A stretch of DNA of 64,000 nt from NCBI RefSeq assembly GCF_024721265.1, contig NZ_JAMXOC010000008.1:48409-112408 (forward strand), given 5' to 3'. Source of the stretch: Ohessyouella blattaphilus. Its GTDB lineage: Bacteria > Bacillota > Clostridia > Lachnospirales > Lachnospiraceae. The position numbers were made by a program, and so were the translations under genes. Under the pieces are notes generated by a model that did no database searches, was not told the DNA's origin, and was given only the letters and a program-made list of their open reading frames with translations. Below, piece by piece: positions 51,119 to 59,426 of this stretch; the first letter of the stretch is position 1, and every line of letters begins with the position of its first letter.

Positions 51119-52156
51119 ATGTCAACAATTAGACTTAAGAATTTGACAAAAACATTTTATCAAAAAGAAGGAGAGGTTTCGGCTCTTAAAGATGTCAGCT
51201 TAGAGATTAACGATGGGGATATCTACGGCATTATAGGGATGTCGGGAGCGGGCAAAAGTACCTTGGTTCGCTGTCTTAACTACCTAGAAAAGCCCACCTC
51301 AGGCCAGGTTTATATCGACGAGGTGGAGCTGGGGAGCTTAAATGAACAGCAGCTTAGAAAAGAACGGACCGAAATTGCGATGATCTTTCAGCATTTTAAT
51401 CTGTTAGAGCAGAAGAATGTGATCGATAATATCTGCTTGCCCCTTCTAATCGCTGGTGTAACTAAGAAAGAAGCGCGAATGCGAGCTCACCAGCTCTTAG
51501 AGACGGTGGGGTTATCCGAAAAGAGCAAAGCCTTCCCCTCGAAGCTTTCCGGAGGCCAGAAACAAAGGGTGGCCATTGCCAGAGCTCTGGCGAGTAACCC
51601 CAAGATTCTCCTCTGCGATGAGGCCACTTCCGCACTTGACCCGCAGACTACGAAAGCAATTCTCAGCTTGCTAAAAGAAATAAATAAAAAGCTGGGAATC
51701 ACCATCGTGATTATTACTCACCAAATGGAAGTCGTTCGGGAGATTTGCAACCGGGTGGCGATTATGGAAGCAGGCGAAGTGAAGGAAGAAGGCTTTGTGG
51801 AGGCGATTTTTGACAACCCGAAATCCAAGGCCGCAAAGCACTTAATCTTTAAAGATGCAGGGAAAGAAGACCATGTTCTCGGTGATGAGAAGGTAAAGGA
51901 TCTTCTAAAGGGCGGCAAGATTGTGAGAATCGTTTTTACAGAAAACTCTGCCTTTGAACCGGTTATCAGCAATGTGATTTTAAAGTTTAATACGCCGATT
52001 AATATCCTTGGAGCGGATACGAAGAACGTCGGGGGTATTGCAAAGGGAGAAATGCTGATTCGTTTGCCGGAAGATGCGAAGCTGGCAAGCGAAATGAGCG
52101 CATATCTACTAGAACGAGGACTAAAGGTAGAGGAGGTAGAAGCAGATGTTTACTAA
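51119..52156 (+). CDS. metN: Methionine ABC importer ATPase
   Basis: A 345-aa ATPase from ATG 51119 (GGGAGGAATGAG upstream). Motifs: Walker A GMSGAGKST, Q-loop FQHFNLLEQKN, signature LSGGQKQR, Walker B ILLCDEATSALDP, switch His THQMEVV. The C-terminal NIL regulatory domain (about 270-345; RIVFTENSAFEPVISNVIL) binds methionine and trans-inhibits transport in studied homologues. Confidence 0.96.
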   Translation: MSTIRLKNLTKTFYQKEGEVSALKDVSLEINDGDIYGIIGMSGAGKSTLVRCLNYLEKPTSGQVYIDEVELGSLNEQQLRKERTEIAMIFQHFNLLEQKNVIDNICLPLLIAGVTKKEARMRAHQLLETVGLSEKSKAFPSKLSGGQKQRVAIARALASNPKILLCDEATSALDPQTTKAILSLLKEINKKLGITIVIITHQMEVVREICNRVAIMEAGEVKEEGFVEAIFDNPKSKAAKHLIFKDAGKEDHVLGDEKVKDLLKGGKIVRIVFTENSAFEPVISNVILKFNTPINILGADTKNVGGIAKGEMLIRLPEDAKLASEMSAYLLERGLKVEEVEADVY

Positions 52157-52808
52157 AGAAATTATGGAGATGCTAACAAAAGGCATTGGTGAAACGCTAT
52201 ATATGGTATTGCTATCCACGTTATTGGCATACGTTATCGGCTTGCCTCTAGGAGTTATCTTAAATGTGACCGATAAGGGCGGACTTAAGCCCAATGCCGC
52301 TGTCAATAAATTACTGGGAACAATCGTTATTAATATTACCAGAAGTGTTCCTTTTGTAATCTTTGCCCTTTTGATTGGGCCGTTAACCAAGTTTTTAATC
52401 GGTAAAAGCACAGGCCCAACAGCAATGGTAGTTGCCCTTTCCTTAAGTGCTGCCCCACTGGTGGCGCGGATGGTAGAGTCCTCTTTAAACGAGGTGGATA
52501 AAGGGGTCATCGAAGCGGCCCGGTCTATGGGCGCGACGAATCGTTTTATTGTCTTTAAGGTGATGTTAGTAGAGGCGCGGATTTCCCTGATCTCGGGAGC
52601 GACCATCTGCTTAGTGACCATTATCGGATATTCGGCAATGGGTGGATTCTTTGGTTCTGGTGGTTTAGGTGATATCGCCGTTCGTTACGGCTACCACCGT
52701 TATGATTTTGGTATTATGATTATTACGGTAGTACTATTAGTAGTCTTGGTGTTGCTATTTCAAGCTGTCGGCAATCGCTTTGCCAGTAGTTTAGATAGAA
52801 GAAAATAA
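52146..52808 (+). CDS. metI: Methionine ABC importer permease
   Basis: A 220-aa, five-helix permease. The ATPase-contact loop is EVDKGVIEAARSMGATNRFIVFKVML; the C-terminal YSAMGGFFGSGGLGDIAVRYGYHRY is characteristic of MetI. Overlaps metN by 11 nt. Confidence 0.97.
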   Translation: MFTKEIMEMLTKGIGETLYMVLLSTLLAYVIGLPLGVILNVTDKGGLKPNAAVNKLLGTIVINITRSVPFVIFALLIGPLTKFLIGKSTGPTAMVVALSLSAAPLVARMVESSLNEVDKGVIEAARSMGATNRFIVFKVMLVEARISLISGATICLVTIIGYSAMGGFFGSGGLGDIAVRYGYHRYDFGIMIITVVLLVVLVLLFQAVGNRFASSLDRRK

Positions 52809-52822
52809 GGAGGAGAATGATT

Positions 52823-53668
52823 ATGAAAAAGAGAATTGGAGCGTTATTATTAGTAGGTGTATTGGCGGTGGGAACCTTAAGTGGTTGTGGTCTCGCCAAA
52901 AAAGATGAGGGCAGCAAAGAAAGCTCTGGAGATGACAAGGCGATTACTATCGCGGCTTCCGCAGCTCCACACGCAGAGATTTTAGAGGAAGCGAAAGCCC
53001 TTTTAAAGGAAGAGGGAATCGATCTTGAGATTACCGTTTTTAGTGATTATGTGCAACCAAACGTAGTAGTTGATGGTGATGAGTTCGATGCGAACTTCTT
53101 TCAGCACCTTCCTTACCTAGAGAACTTTAATGAAGAAAGAGGAACTAAGCTTGTATCCGCTGGTGGTATTCACTACGAACCTCTAGGAATTTACCCAGGT
53201 AAGAAAAAGAGCCTAGACGAAGTAGAAAAAGGGGATGTGATTGCTGTGCCTAACGACACCACCAATGAAGCGAGAGCACTATTATTGCTGGAAGATAATG
53301 GAATTATCAAGCTTAAAGAGGGAGCTGGCATCAATGCCACCGTTAACGATATTGAGGACAATATTAAAGGTGTGGAAATCCTTGAATTAGAAGCAGCTCA
53401 GATTCCTCGGGTGGTGGATGAGCAAGCGTTTTCTATTCTCAATGGGAACTACGCACTAGAAGCTGGTTTCTCAGTGAAAAAAGATGCTCTTGTATATGAA
53501 GAGGCAGATTCAGAAGCCGCGAAGACGTATGTAAATATTATCGCAGTGAAAGCTGGTAATGAAGAGAGTGCAAAGATCAAAAAGTTAGTAGAAGTTCTAA
53601 AGTCAGATAAGATTACTGAATTTATCAATGAAAAGTATGACGGAGCGGTAGTGCCGTTTACAGAATAA
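52823..53668 (+). CDS. metQ: Methionine-binding lipoprotein (NlpA family)
   Basis: A 281-aa surface lipoprotein with lipobox LSGC (Cys near residue 22). The mature domain has the NlpA pattern: PHAEILEEAKALLKEEGIDLEI, FSDYVQPNVVVDGDEFDANFFQH and NYALEAGFS. I prefer ATG 52823 over 52817 because it is 9 nt from AAGGAGG. Completes the metNIQ operon; a terminator follows. Confidence 0.96.
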   Translation: MKKRIGALLLVGVLAVGTLSGCGLAKKDEGSKESSGDDKAITIAASAAPHAEILEEAKALLKEEGIDLEITVFSDYVQPNVVVDGDEFDANFFQHLPYLENFNEERGTKLVSAGGIHYEPLGIYPGKKKSLDEVEKGDVIAVPNDTTNEARALLLLEDNGIIKLKEGAGINATVNDIEDNIKGVEILELEAAQIPRVVDEQAFSILNGNYALEAGFSVKKDALVYEEADSEAAKTYVNIIAVKAGNEESAKIKKLVEVLKSDKITEFINEKYDGAVVPFTE

Positions 53669-53683
53669 TAGAAATCCGTTAAA

Positions 53684-53708
53684 AGTAGCCTTCGGGCTAC
53701 TTTTTTTA
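53684..53708 (+). terminator. metNIQ terminator
   Basis: Arms AGTAGCC and GGCTACT around a TTCG tetraloop with seven T residues. Confidence 0.93.
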
Positions 53709-53719
53709 TGTGGTAATGG

Positions 53720-53776
53720 TTCAGGACAGACCACAGACTCGTCTACTCCGTATTTATAACCGACTGCTGTCCTGAA
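53720..53776. repeat. Widely spaced 10-bp inverted repeat
   Basis: TTCAGGACAG (53720-53729) and CTGTCCTGAA (53767-53776), perfect, 37 bp apart, upstream of the MacB-like operon. Could form a long hairpin or be two regulator sites. Confidence 0.6.
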
Positions 53777-53786
53777 TAGCTATCTA

Positions 53787-53808
53787 ATCTTCATAAAATC
53801 TTCATAAA
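53787..53808 (+). promoter_or_regulatory. Tandem 11-bp direct repeat overlapping the -35 of the MacB-like operon
   Basis: ATCTTCATAAA occurs twice without spacer. The second copy overlaps a weak -35 (TTCATA, 53801-53806), with TACACT 18 bp further as -10. An 11-bp repeat period on one face of DNA is typical of OmpR/PhoB-type response-regulator activation sites. No two-component genes are adjacent. Confidence 0.65.
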
Positions 53809-53867
53809 GATGGCAGTATTTTCTTACACTTTAATGGGTAAGCTTAAGAACACGAGGAGGGAAGACT

Positions 53868-54584
53868 ATGGAAAATGTAATACAGGTAAAGGACCTTTAC
53901 AAGCTTTATAAGGTTGGTGACGAAGTGGTGCGAGCTCTGGAGAATATTAATTTTACCGTCGCCAGAGGTGAGTTTGTAGCAATCGTCGGTACCTCTGGTT
54001 CGGGAAAATCCACACTCTTAAATATGTTGGCGGGTCTTGAAGGTCCGACCAAGGGCGAAATTGTCGTTGGTGGAGAGCATATTGAAAAACGAACAGAAGA
54101 AGAGTTAGTTACTTATCGCCGTAAAAAGGTAGGGTTTATTTTTCAGTCCTTTCATTTGATGCCGATGCTGACAGCTTTAGAAAATGTGGCTTTACCCCTA
54201 AGTTTTCAGGGAGTTAGTAAAAAGGAGCGGCTTCAAGAAGCAGTCAAGATGCTTCAGAAGGTGCGATTAAGCTCTCATAAAGAACACGTACCGATGCAGA
54301 TGTCGGGTGGGCAGCAGCAAAGAGTGGGAATTGCCAGGGCTTTGGTAGTAGATCCCCAGATTATCTTTGCCGATGAGCCTACGGGAAATTTGGATTCTCA
54401 GACCTCTGAGGAAATTATGACCTTGATGCAAAAAGTGGTTCGCGATAATCAGAAGACCTTAGTTATGGTTACTCACGATGATAATTTGGCGACGTATGCG
54501 GATAGGGTCTTTCATATAAAAGACGGACAGATAACGAAAATTGTTGATAACAGGAGAGAAGAGGGAGGCAAAGAAGATGAATAA
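53868..54584 (+). CDS. ABC transporter ATPase, MacB/LolD type
   Basis: A 238-aa ATPase. Walker A GTSGSGKST, Q-loop FQSFHLMPMLTALENV, signature MSGGQQQR, Walker B IIFADEPTGNLDSQ, switch His THD. The LNMLAGLEGPTKGEI segment is typical of this exporter group. With the next two genes it forms a tripartite unit; in Gram-positives such systems export peptides or respond to envelope stress. Confidence 0.95.
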   Translation: MENVIQVKDLYKLYKVGDEVVRALENINFTVARGEFVAIVGTSGSGKSTLLNMLAGLEGPTKGEIVVGGEHIEKRTEEELVTYRRKKVGFIFQSFHLMPMLTALENVALPLSFQGVSKKERLQEAVKMLQKVRLSSHKEHVPMQMSGGQQQRVGIARALVVDPQIIFADEPTGNLDSQTSEEIMTLMQKVVRDNQKTLVMVTHDDNLATYADRVFHIKDGQITKIVDNRREEGGKEDE

Positions 54585-56025
54585 AGTAAAGAAGATGGTA
54601 GCGGGCGTACTTGCCTTTGCATTAATTGGCGGTATCTTGATGATGGTACCGGTCCGGGCAGCAGGCGAGCTATCGCTAAATGTAAAGGATAATGCGGTCC
54701 CTACCTACACGGCCGGAGAAAAGAAGAAGATTATCCTAGAGGTGAAAAATAATAGTGCTGTAGATATGACGAATGTTATCGTCTCACCAGATCTAGGTAA
54801 TGACGGCAATTCTTGGCCGTTTACGACGGATTCCCAAAGGTATGAACAGAAAATAGATATTTTAGCAGCGGGAGCAAGTAGTGAAGTTGCTTTTGAGATG
54901 ACGGGGAAGAAGGCTATCGAAACGAAGCGTTACAATGTAAAGTTTAACGTGCTTGCAGATGGAGTGGCGCCAATCACTGAGAACGTCTATGTGAAGGGCG
55001 AGAAGAAGGCAGACGAAGAGCCCATTACACCTAACCCGGCACCTAGTCTGGAAGCGCCGATGGTTGCCAACTCTGAGCCGATCTATAGCGGCGGCGGTGG
55101 CGGCGAAAGCGGCGGCAATAGCTCTGTCCCTAGGGTCATCGTAACGGGCTTTAGTACCGACCCAGGAACGGTAAAAGCCGGTAGCAATTTTAAGCTAGTC
55201 GTGCATCTTAAAAATACGTCTAAGGTAACCGGTGTTTCCAATATGCTCTTTAATATGAGTGCCACGCCTGAAGGAGAAGAAGAGACGGCGGCACCCTCAT
55301 TCTTACCAGCTACAGGCAGCAGTTCCATTTTCTTAGAAGGTATCCCTGCTGGCGGGACGGCAGATATTAGCATCGATTTGAATGCCAAAGCTGATTTGGT
55401 GAACAAACCCTATAGCTTAACCATGGCGATGATGTATGAGGATGGTAGTGGCAATCAGATTGAGGGGAATTCCAATCTCTCGATTCCAGTTAGTCAAGAT
55501 GCTAGATTTGAGTTCTCCGAGTTTGAGATTGCCCCGGAAAGCGTTGCCGTTGGTGATGACGCCAATATCATGTGCGAGCTCTACAATATGGGACGGATTA
55601 AGCTATATAATGTGAAGGCAACCTTTGAAGGGAAAGGGATAGAGAAAGAAGAAGTCTTTATCGGCCATGTGGAATCTGGGGCGACCGCTTCCATCGATGC
55701 AATGCTTAAAGGAAAGCAGGAAACCAAGGGGAAAGAGAAGATGAAAATGACTCTTTCCTATGAAGATGAAGGGGGAAAGCGAACCGAGGTAAGCAAGGAT
55801 TTTTCTCTTGAAATTACGGCCGGGGCGACTGATGAAATGATGGCAGAGCCCATGGTGACTGAGCAGAAAAAGAGCGGGTTGCCGATTATTCCCGTAGTTA
55901 TCGGGGTGTTAGTAATCTGCGGCGGTGCGTTTATCATTTTAAAAATCAAGAAGCGTAAAAGTAAGCTTGGCCAAATGGATGAGGAGGAGTTATTTGATGC
56001 GACCTATGGACCTTCTGAGGATTAG
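54577..56025 (+). CDS. Membrane-anchored CARDB/NEW3-like surface protein
   Basis: A 482-aa protein from ATG 54577 (GGGAGG upstream): signal peptide (MNKVKKMVAGVLAFALIGGILMM), two or three extracellular Ig-like segments (LSLNVKDNAVPTYTAGEKKK; VIVTGFSTDPGTVKAGSNFK; FSEFEIAPESVAVGDDANIM), a Pro/Ser/Gly hinge near residue 160 and a C-terminal helix (LPIIPVVIGVLVICGGAFIIL) with a short charged tail. It plays the part of the periplasmic-adaptor-like subunit for the flanking ATPase and permease, by position. Overlaps both neighbours. Confidence 0.82.
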   Translation: MNKVKKMVAGVLAFALIGGILMMVPVRAAGELSLNVKDNAVPTYTAGEKKKIILEVKNNSAVDMTNVIVSPDLGNDGNSWPFTTDSQRYEQKIDILAAGASSEVAFEMTGKKAIETKRYNVKFNVLADGVAPITENVYVKGEKKADEEPITPNPAPSLEAPMVANSEPIYSGGGGGESGGNSSVPRVIVTGFSTDPGTVKAGSNFKLVVHLKNTSKVTGVSNMLFNMSATPEGEEETAAPSFLPATGSSSIFLEGIPAGGTADISIDLNAKADLVNKPYSLTMAMMYEDGSGNQIEGNSNLSIPVSQDARFEFSEFEIAPESVAVGDDANIMCELYNMGRIKLYNVKATFEGKGIEKEEVFIGHVESGATASIDAMLKGKQETKGKEKMKMTLSYEDEGGKRTEVSKDFSLEITAGATDEMMAEPMVTEQKKSGLPIIPVVIGVLVICGGAFIILKIKKRKSKLGQMDEEELFDATYGPSED

Positions 56026-57394
56026 TGTTACAAATTTGCGGAGAAGAAAGCTGCGAACGTTTCTCACGGTTCTCGGTGTGGTTATCGGTACCGCCTCTAT
56101 CGTAACGATGATTTCCTTGGGCCTTGGCTTGCAGCAGTCGATGTTAGATGAGGTAGAAGCTAGTGGGGGACTTACTAGTGTGAACGTTACCGGTAAAAGT
56201 GCCGGCGAGACCTATATTTACTATGGTAATACGGAAGAAGAAGGGGAGAAGTATCTTACCGATGATACGCTAGAGAAATTAAAGGCACTAGAACACGTCA
56301 TCGGCGTGGCCCCTCTTTACGAAATAACAGGTATCTTCAAAAAAGGCAATTACGAGGGCTATATCCCGATTATTGCCTCAACCCGGGAAGGCTTAGAAGC
56401 AAGAAAGTTAACGCTAAAAGACGGGGAGCTTCCAGAAGTCGGGCAGAGTCGCTTGGATTTTGTCTACGGTAATACGCTATTGACGAACTTCTATGAAAGA
56501 GGAACGGATAAAGGGTATTACGAGACGGGAACGGTGCCAAATATCGATCTTGGAAAAGATACGCTCTTTTTGATTCTGGATACGGATAGTTACTGGGCTA
56601 GTCAAGATAATAGCGGAAGCGAGGGTAGTAGTGAGGAGGGGGATGGGTTTAATCAAAAGCAGGCAAAGAAATACCCCGTTAAATCCAGTGGTCTCCTAGA
56701 GGGAGAAATCGACGATTACTCCATCAATGGCTACTATGCCTACTGTGACTTAGAAAGTCTAAAAAAGGTACTAAAGAAAGAGTTTACTGGTAAGAAGATT
56801 CCCGGACAACCAGAGACCAAGTCGGGAAAACCTTACAAGGACTTTTGTTATTCCAGTGCCACTCTTGAAGTAGATGATATCGATAACGTGGAGGCGGTGG
56901 TAGCGGCCGTGCGCGAGCTGGGATATAACGCCTCTACTAACCAGGAATACTTAGAGAGTATGCAGAAGCAGTTCTTTATTATTCAAGCCGTCCTAGGCGG
57001 TATCGGTGCCGTTTCCCTTTTCGTCGCTGCGATTGGCATCGCCAATACGATGATGATGGCTATCTATGAACGGACCAAGGAAATCGGGGTGATGAAGGTG
57101 CTTGGTTGTAGTCTTAAGAGCATTCACCGGATGTTTCTTCTAGAAGCAGCCGGAATCGGCTTTTTTGGTGGCTTTATCGGGTGTGTCCTTAGCTTTATTT
57201 TGTCCGCAGCTATCAATATGCTTGCGGCAAATGGTGGTGCATCCATGGGTATCAGTGGAAACATCTCTTATATTCCACCTTGGCTCGTCCTTTTGGCGAT
57301 GGCCTTTTCTATGGTCGTCGGTGTGGTAGCTGGTATTCTACCAGCATCAAGGGGAATGAAGCTCTCGCCACTAGCAGCAATCCGCGGGGAATAA
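55997..57394 (+). CDS. ABC transporter permease, MacB/FtsX type
   Basis: A 465-aa permease: N-terminal helix with LRRRKLRTFLTVLGVVIGT, a large extracellular MacB_PCD domain (about 45-335, including an acidic Ser/Gly stretch near residue 215) and the C-terminal FtsX domain with three helices (GAVSLFVAAIGIANTMMMAI; ERTKEIGVMKVLGCSLKSI). ATG 55997 is behind GAGGAGGAG; the earlier ATGs are upstream of that site. Overlaps the previous gene by 29 nt. Confidence 0.93.
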   Translation: MRPMDLLRISVTNLRRRKLRTFLTVLGVVIGTASIVTMISLGLGLQQSMLDEVEASGGLTSVNVTGKSAGETYIYYGNTEEEGEKYLTDDTLEKLKALEHVIGVAPLYEITGIFKKGNYEGYIPIIASTREGLEARKLTLKDGELPEVGQSRLDFVYGNTLLTNFYERGTDKGYYETGTVPNIDLGKDTLFLILDTDSYWASQDNSGSEGSSEEGDGFNQKQAKKYPVKSSGLLEGEIDDYSINGYYAYCDLESLKKVLKKEFTGKKIPGQPETKSGKPYKDFCYSSATLEVDDIDNVEAVVAAVRELGYNASTNQEYLESMQKQFFIIQAVLGGIGAVSLFVAAIGIANTMMMAIYERTKEIGVMKVLGCSLKSIHRMFLLEAAGIGFFGGFIGCVLSFILSAAINMLAANGGASMGISGNISYIPPWLVLLAMAFSMVVGVVAGILPASRGMKLSPLAAIRGE

Positions 57395-57407
57395 TTTTAT
57401 ATAGAAA

Positions 57408-57441
57408 AAAGCTCTTCGATTGTAATTAGTCGAAGAGCTTT
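57408..57441. terminator. Bidirectional terminator between permease and VOC genes
   Basis: Arms AAAGCTCTTCGA (57408-57419) and TCGAAGAGCTTT (57430-57441), 10-nt loop. The minus strand has TTTTTTC after the stem; the + strand T-run is shorter. Confidence 0.85.
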
Positions 57442-57444
57442 GCT

Positions 57445-57816
57445 TTATTTAGCTGGAACAATTTCTAACCAATAGCCGTCGGGATCAGTGATGAAATAAA
57501 TTCCCATATCGGGATTCTCGAAGACCACGCAGTCCATCTCTTGGTGCTTCTTAAAAGCGCCGTCGTAATCATCTACGCGAAAGGCCAGATGAAATTCGCA
57601 ATCACCTAAATCGTAATGTTCCTTATCCCAGTCTCTAAGCCAGGTCAGTTCAAGTTCAAAATCCGTCTCACCATCGCCTAGGTAGACAATAATAAAACTG
57701 CCGTCCTCTGCTTCTTTGCGACGAACTTCTTTCAAACCAAGAGCCTCTTCATAAAATTGCATGGACTTCTCAAGGTTCATAACGTTGTAGTTTTCGTGGA
57801 TAAATTGGAATTTCAT
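57445..57816 (-). CDS. VOC superfamily protein, glyoxalase I-like
   Basis: A 123-aa single-module metalloenzyme fold. HENYNVMNLEKSMQFYEEALG gives the first metal ligand (His 7), FELELTWLRDWD and FHLAFRVDDYDGAF further ligands, and DPDGYWLEIV the C-terminal Glu. The pattern is that of lactoylglutathione-lyase-like proteins, which detoxify methylglyoxal; anaerobes without glutathione may use another thiol. It follows queT by 12 bp on the minus strand. Confidence 0.9.
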   Translation of the reverse strand: MKFQFIHENYNVMNLEKSMQFYEEALGLKEVRRKEAEDGSFIIVYLGDGETDFELELTWLRDWDKEHYDLGDCEFHLAFRVDDYDGAFKKHQEMDCVVFENPDMGIYFITDPDGYWLEIVPAK

Positions 57817-57828
57817 AGGTTTTTCCTC

Positions 57829-58323
57829 CTAATTGAAGTGGGGTGTAAAGATTACATCCCTATATTTTCGTAGAGCAAAGTAGACGATTAGTCCTAGGCC
57901 GAAGCAAGAGATTATTTCGCCAATGCCAACGGTCATCATCATAAACGGAATGGGTAGGTTTACCCCATACGCCAAGCGCAGCACGTACGGTACGATTAAG
58001 ATGTTGGCGATAATTGGTGGCAAGGGTGCCAAATACGGGGTCTTATGACGTAAAAAGTAAGTTCCCACAGCACCGATTAAAGTAGCTAAACTTCCGAAGA
58101 TAATGTCTGGCAAAATGGCTCCGCCGACAATATTGCCGATTAAACAACCGATAAATAAGCCGGGAATCGCCGCCGGTGTAAATAGCGGTAGAATTGTTAG
58201 GGCCTCAGCGATCCGCACCTGTATTTCACCAAAGGAAATAGGGGCGAAAATTAGCGTCAGCACCACATAAATAGCAGCAATCATGGCTGCCTGCACAGTA
58301 AATAGTAAATTCTTGTTCTTCAT
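57829..58323 (-). CDS. queT: QueT, queuosine-precursor ECF S component
   Basis: A 164-aa membrane protein from ATG 58323, with about five helices. Family sequence: FGEIQVRIAEALTILPLFTP and IPGLFIGCLIGNIVGG. It imports preQ1/preQ0-type precursors with a shared EcfAA'T module; one such module is encoded 2 kb away. A preQ1-I riboswitch overlaps its ribosome site. The longer frame to 58398 would be translated from the riboswitch and is rejected. Confidence 0.95.
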   Translation of the reverse strand: MKNKNLLFTVQAAMIAAIYVVLTLIFAPISFGEIQVRIAEALTILPLFTPAAIPGLFIGCLIGNIVGGAILPDIIFGSLATLIGAVGTYFLRHKTPYLAPLPPIIANILIVPYVLRLAYGVNLPIPFMMMTVGIGEIISCFGLGLIVYFALRKYRDVIFTPHFN

Positions 58324-58334
58324 TATTAAATTCT

Positions 58335-58375
58335 CCTTAGTTTTTTTTAGCGTCTGGATGGTTTCGAACAGACGG
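58335..58375 (-). promoter_or_regulatory. preQ1-I riboswitch controlling queT
   Basis: On the minus strand a 5-bp stem GTCTG/CAGAC (58369-58373 with 58352-58356) encloses a 12-nt loop TTCGAAACCATC and is followed by GCTAAAAAAAACTAAGG. Stem length, loop length and the A-rich tail ending in ACTAAGG align with the B. subtilis queC preQ1-I aptamer as I remember it. The tail runs into AAGGAG, so ligand binding should hide the ribosome site and lower translation. Confidence 0.88.
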
Positions 58376-58388
58376 TTATGCACCCCGT

Positions 58389-58417
58389 AGTATAGCATTT
58401 GTAAAGAGTGAAATCAA
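58389..58417 (-). promoter_or_regulatory. queT promoter
   Basis: TTGATT (58412-58417, minus strand) and TATACT (58389-58394), spacer 17 bp, just upstream of the riboswitch. Confidence 0.75.
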
Positions 58418-58433
58418 GGTGGGGGCCACCTCG

Positions 58434-59297
58434 TTAATCATCATAGACAATTCTTGGAGCCTTCCCCATAGAAATGCGCCAAGAGGTGCCGGTGCCGATG
58501 TTATAAGCTTTAGAGAAGCTTCCTTGGTTGATGGCGACAGCCATGTTATCAAGGCTGTTAACGTAGACGAGAGGTTCTCCTACGTTAACATCAGCGAAGC
58601 TTTTCGCATAGGTTAAGATATTTTGGTAGAGGATTCGGGTTTCGTTTTGGATCTTTATCTCTACGCGGCTATTGTGCTTTAAGCCAAGGCCTACAAAAAG
58701 GTCTCTAGGAATATTAGTCCATAGGCTACCGAAGCGGACGTCTAAGACATCGATGGTGCCGTGCACCTTATCGCCATCAAAAGTGGCGTCAATTACAGGC
58801 AGCTCTACGACAGAGTCCACGGGAATTTCTGGGCCGACACCGGTAAAGTCGATCACGCCAGCAGCCAGCCTAGCACCAGTAAAGGCGTAGATATCCCGGC
58901 CGTGGAAGGTATAGCTTTCGCCGGAATTAGGGAGGCGATTTACGCTCTCATCAATGATTCTGGCCTCAACGATTCCCAGCATCTTCTTCACATGGGTGAG
59001 GGTCCCGTTATCTGGGGTGATGATGTATTGGCCGCTTTTGGTTTTCACGCCGATGCTCTGTCTAGTAGAACCCACGCCAGGGTCGACGACGCTGACAAAG
59101 ACCGTGCCGGCCGGCCAGTAGCTGACAGTTTGAATCAGCCGGTAAGAGGCTTCCCAAATGTCGTATTGGGGAATATCATGGGTCAAATCAGTAATCAACA
59201 GCTCTGGGGAAACGGAGTAGGCAACTCCGTACATGGCACTGACAGCCCCATCTGCAGTACCAAAATCCGTTTGCAAAATTAATGGTTTTTTCTTCAT
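58434..59297 (-). CDS. SAM hydrolase / SAM hydroxide adenosyltransferase (DUF62), copy 1
   Basis: A 287-aa protein that hydrolyses S-adenosylmethionine to adenosine and methionine in studied homologues (fluorinase/chlorinase superfamily). Motifs: QTDFGTADGAVSAMYGV, HDIPQYDIWEASYRL, VVDPGVGSTRQSI, TPDNGTLTHV and FHGRDIYAFTGARLA; the Asp/Arg/His set that activates water appears intact. ATG 59297 has AAAGGAT upstream. It is divergent from the GNAT-EcfAA'T operon, which ends in a paralogue. Confidence 0.9.
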   Translation of the reverse strand: MKKKPLILQTDFGTADGAVSAMYGVAYSVSPELLITDLTHDIPQYDIWEASYRLIQTVSYWPAGTVFVSVVDPGVGSTRQSIGVKTKSGQYIITPDNGTLTHVKKMLGIVEARIIDESVNRLPNSGESYTFHGRDIYAFTGARLAAGVIDFTGVGPEIPVDSVVELPVIDATFDGDKVHGTIDVLDVRFGSLWTNIPRDLFVGLGLKHNSRVEIKIQNETRILYQNILTYAKSFADVNVGEPLVYVNSLDNMAVAINQGSFSKAYNIGTGTSWRISMGKAPRIVYDD

Positions 59298-59357
59298 AAT
59301 ATTTATCCTTTTCGAGCTAAACATCACATGCAAAAGCACCCGTGTTTGCGTATCATT

Positions 59358-59390
59358 AGTATAGCATATGAAAAAAGCCTATGCTATACT
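59358..59390. promoter_or_regulatory. Symmetrical divergent promoter region
   Basis: AGTATAGCATA (59358-59368) and TATGCTATACT (59380-59390) are a perfect 11-bp inverted repeat with an 11-bp A-rich spacer. Each arm contains TATACT or TATGCT, a possible -10, one for each divergent gene, so one dimeric regulator bound here could control DUF62 copy 1 and the GNAT-ECF operon together. Confidence 0.6.
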
Positions 59391-59426
59391 TAAAGGAGTT
59401 TGATACGGATTTGGGGTGAAAAAAAG

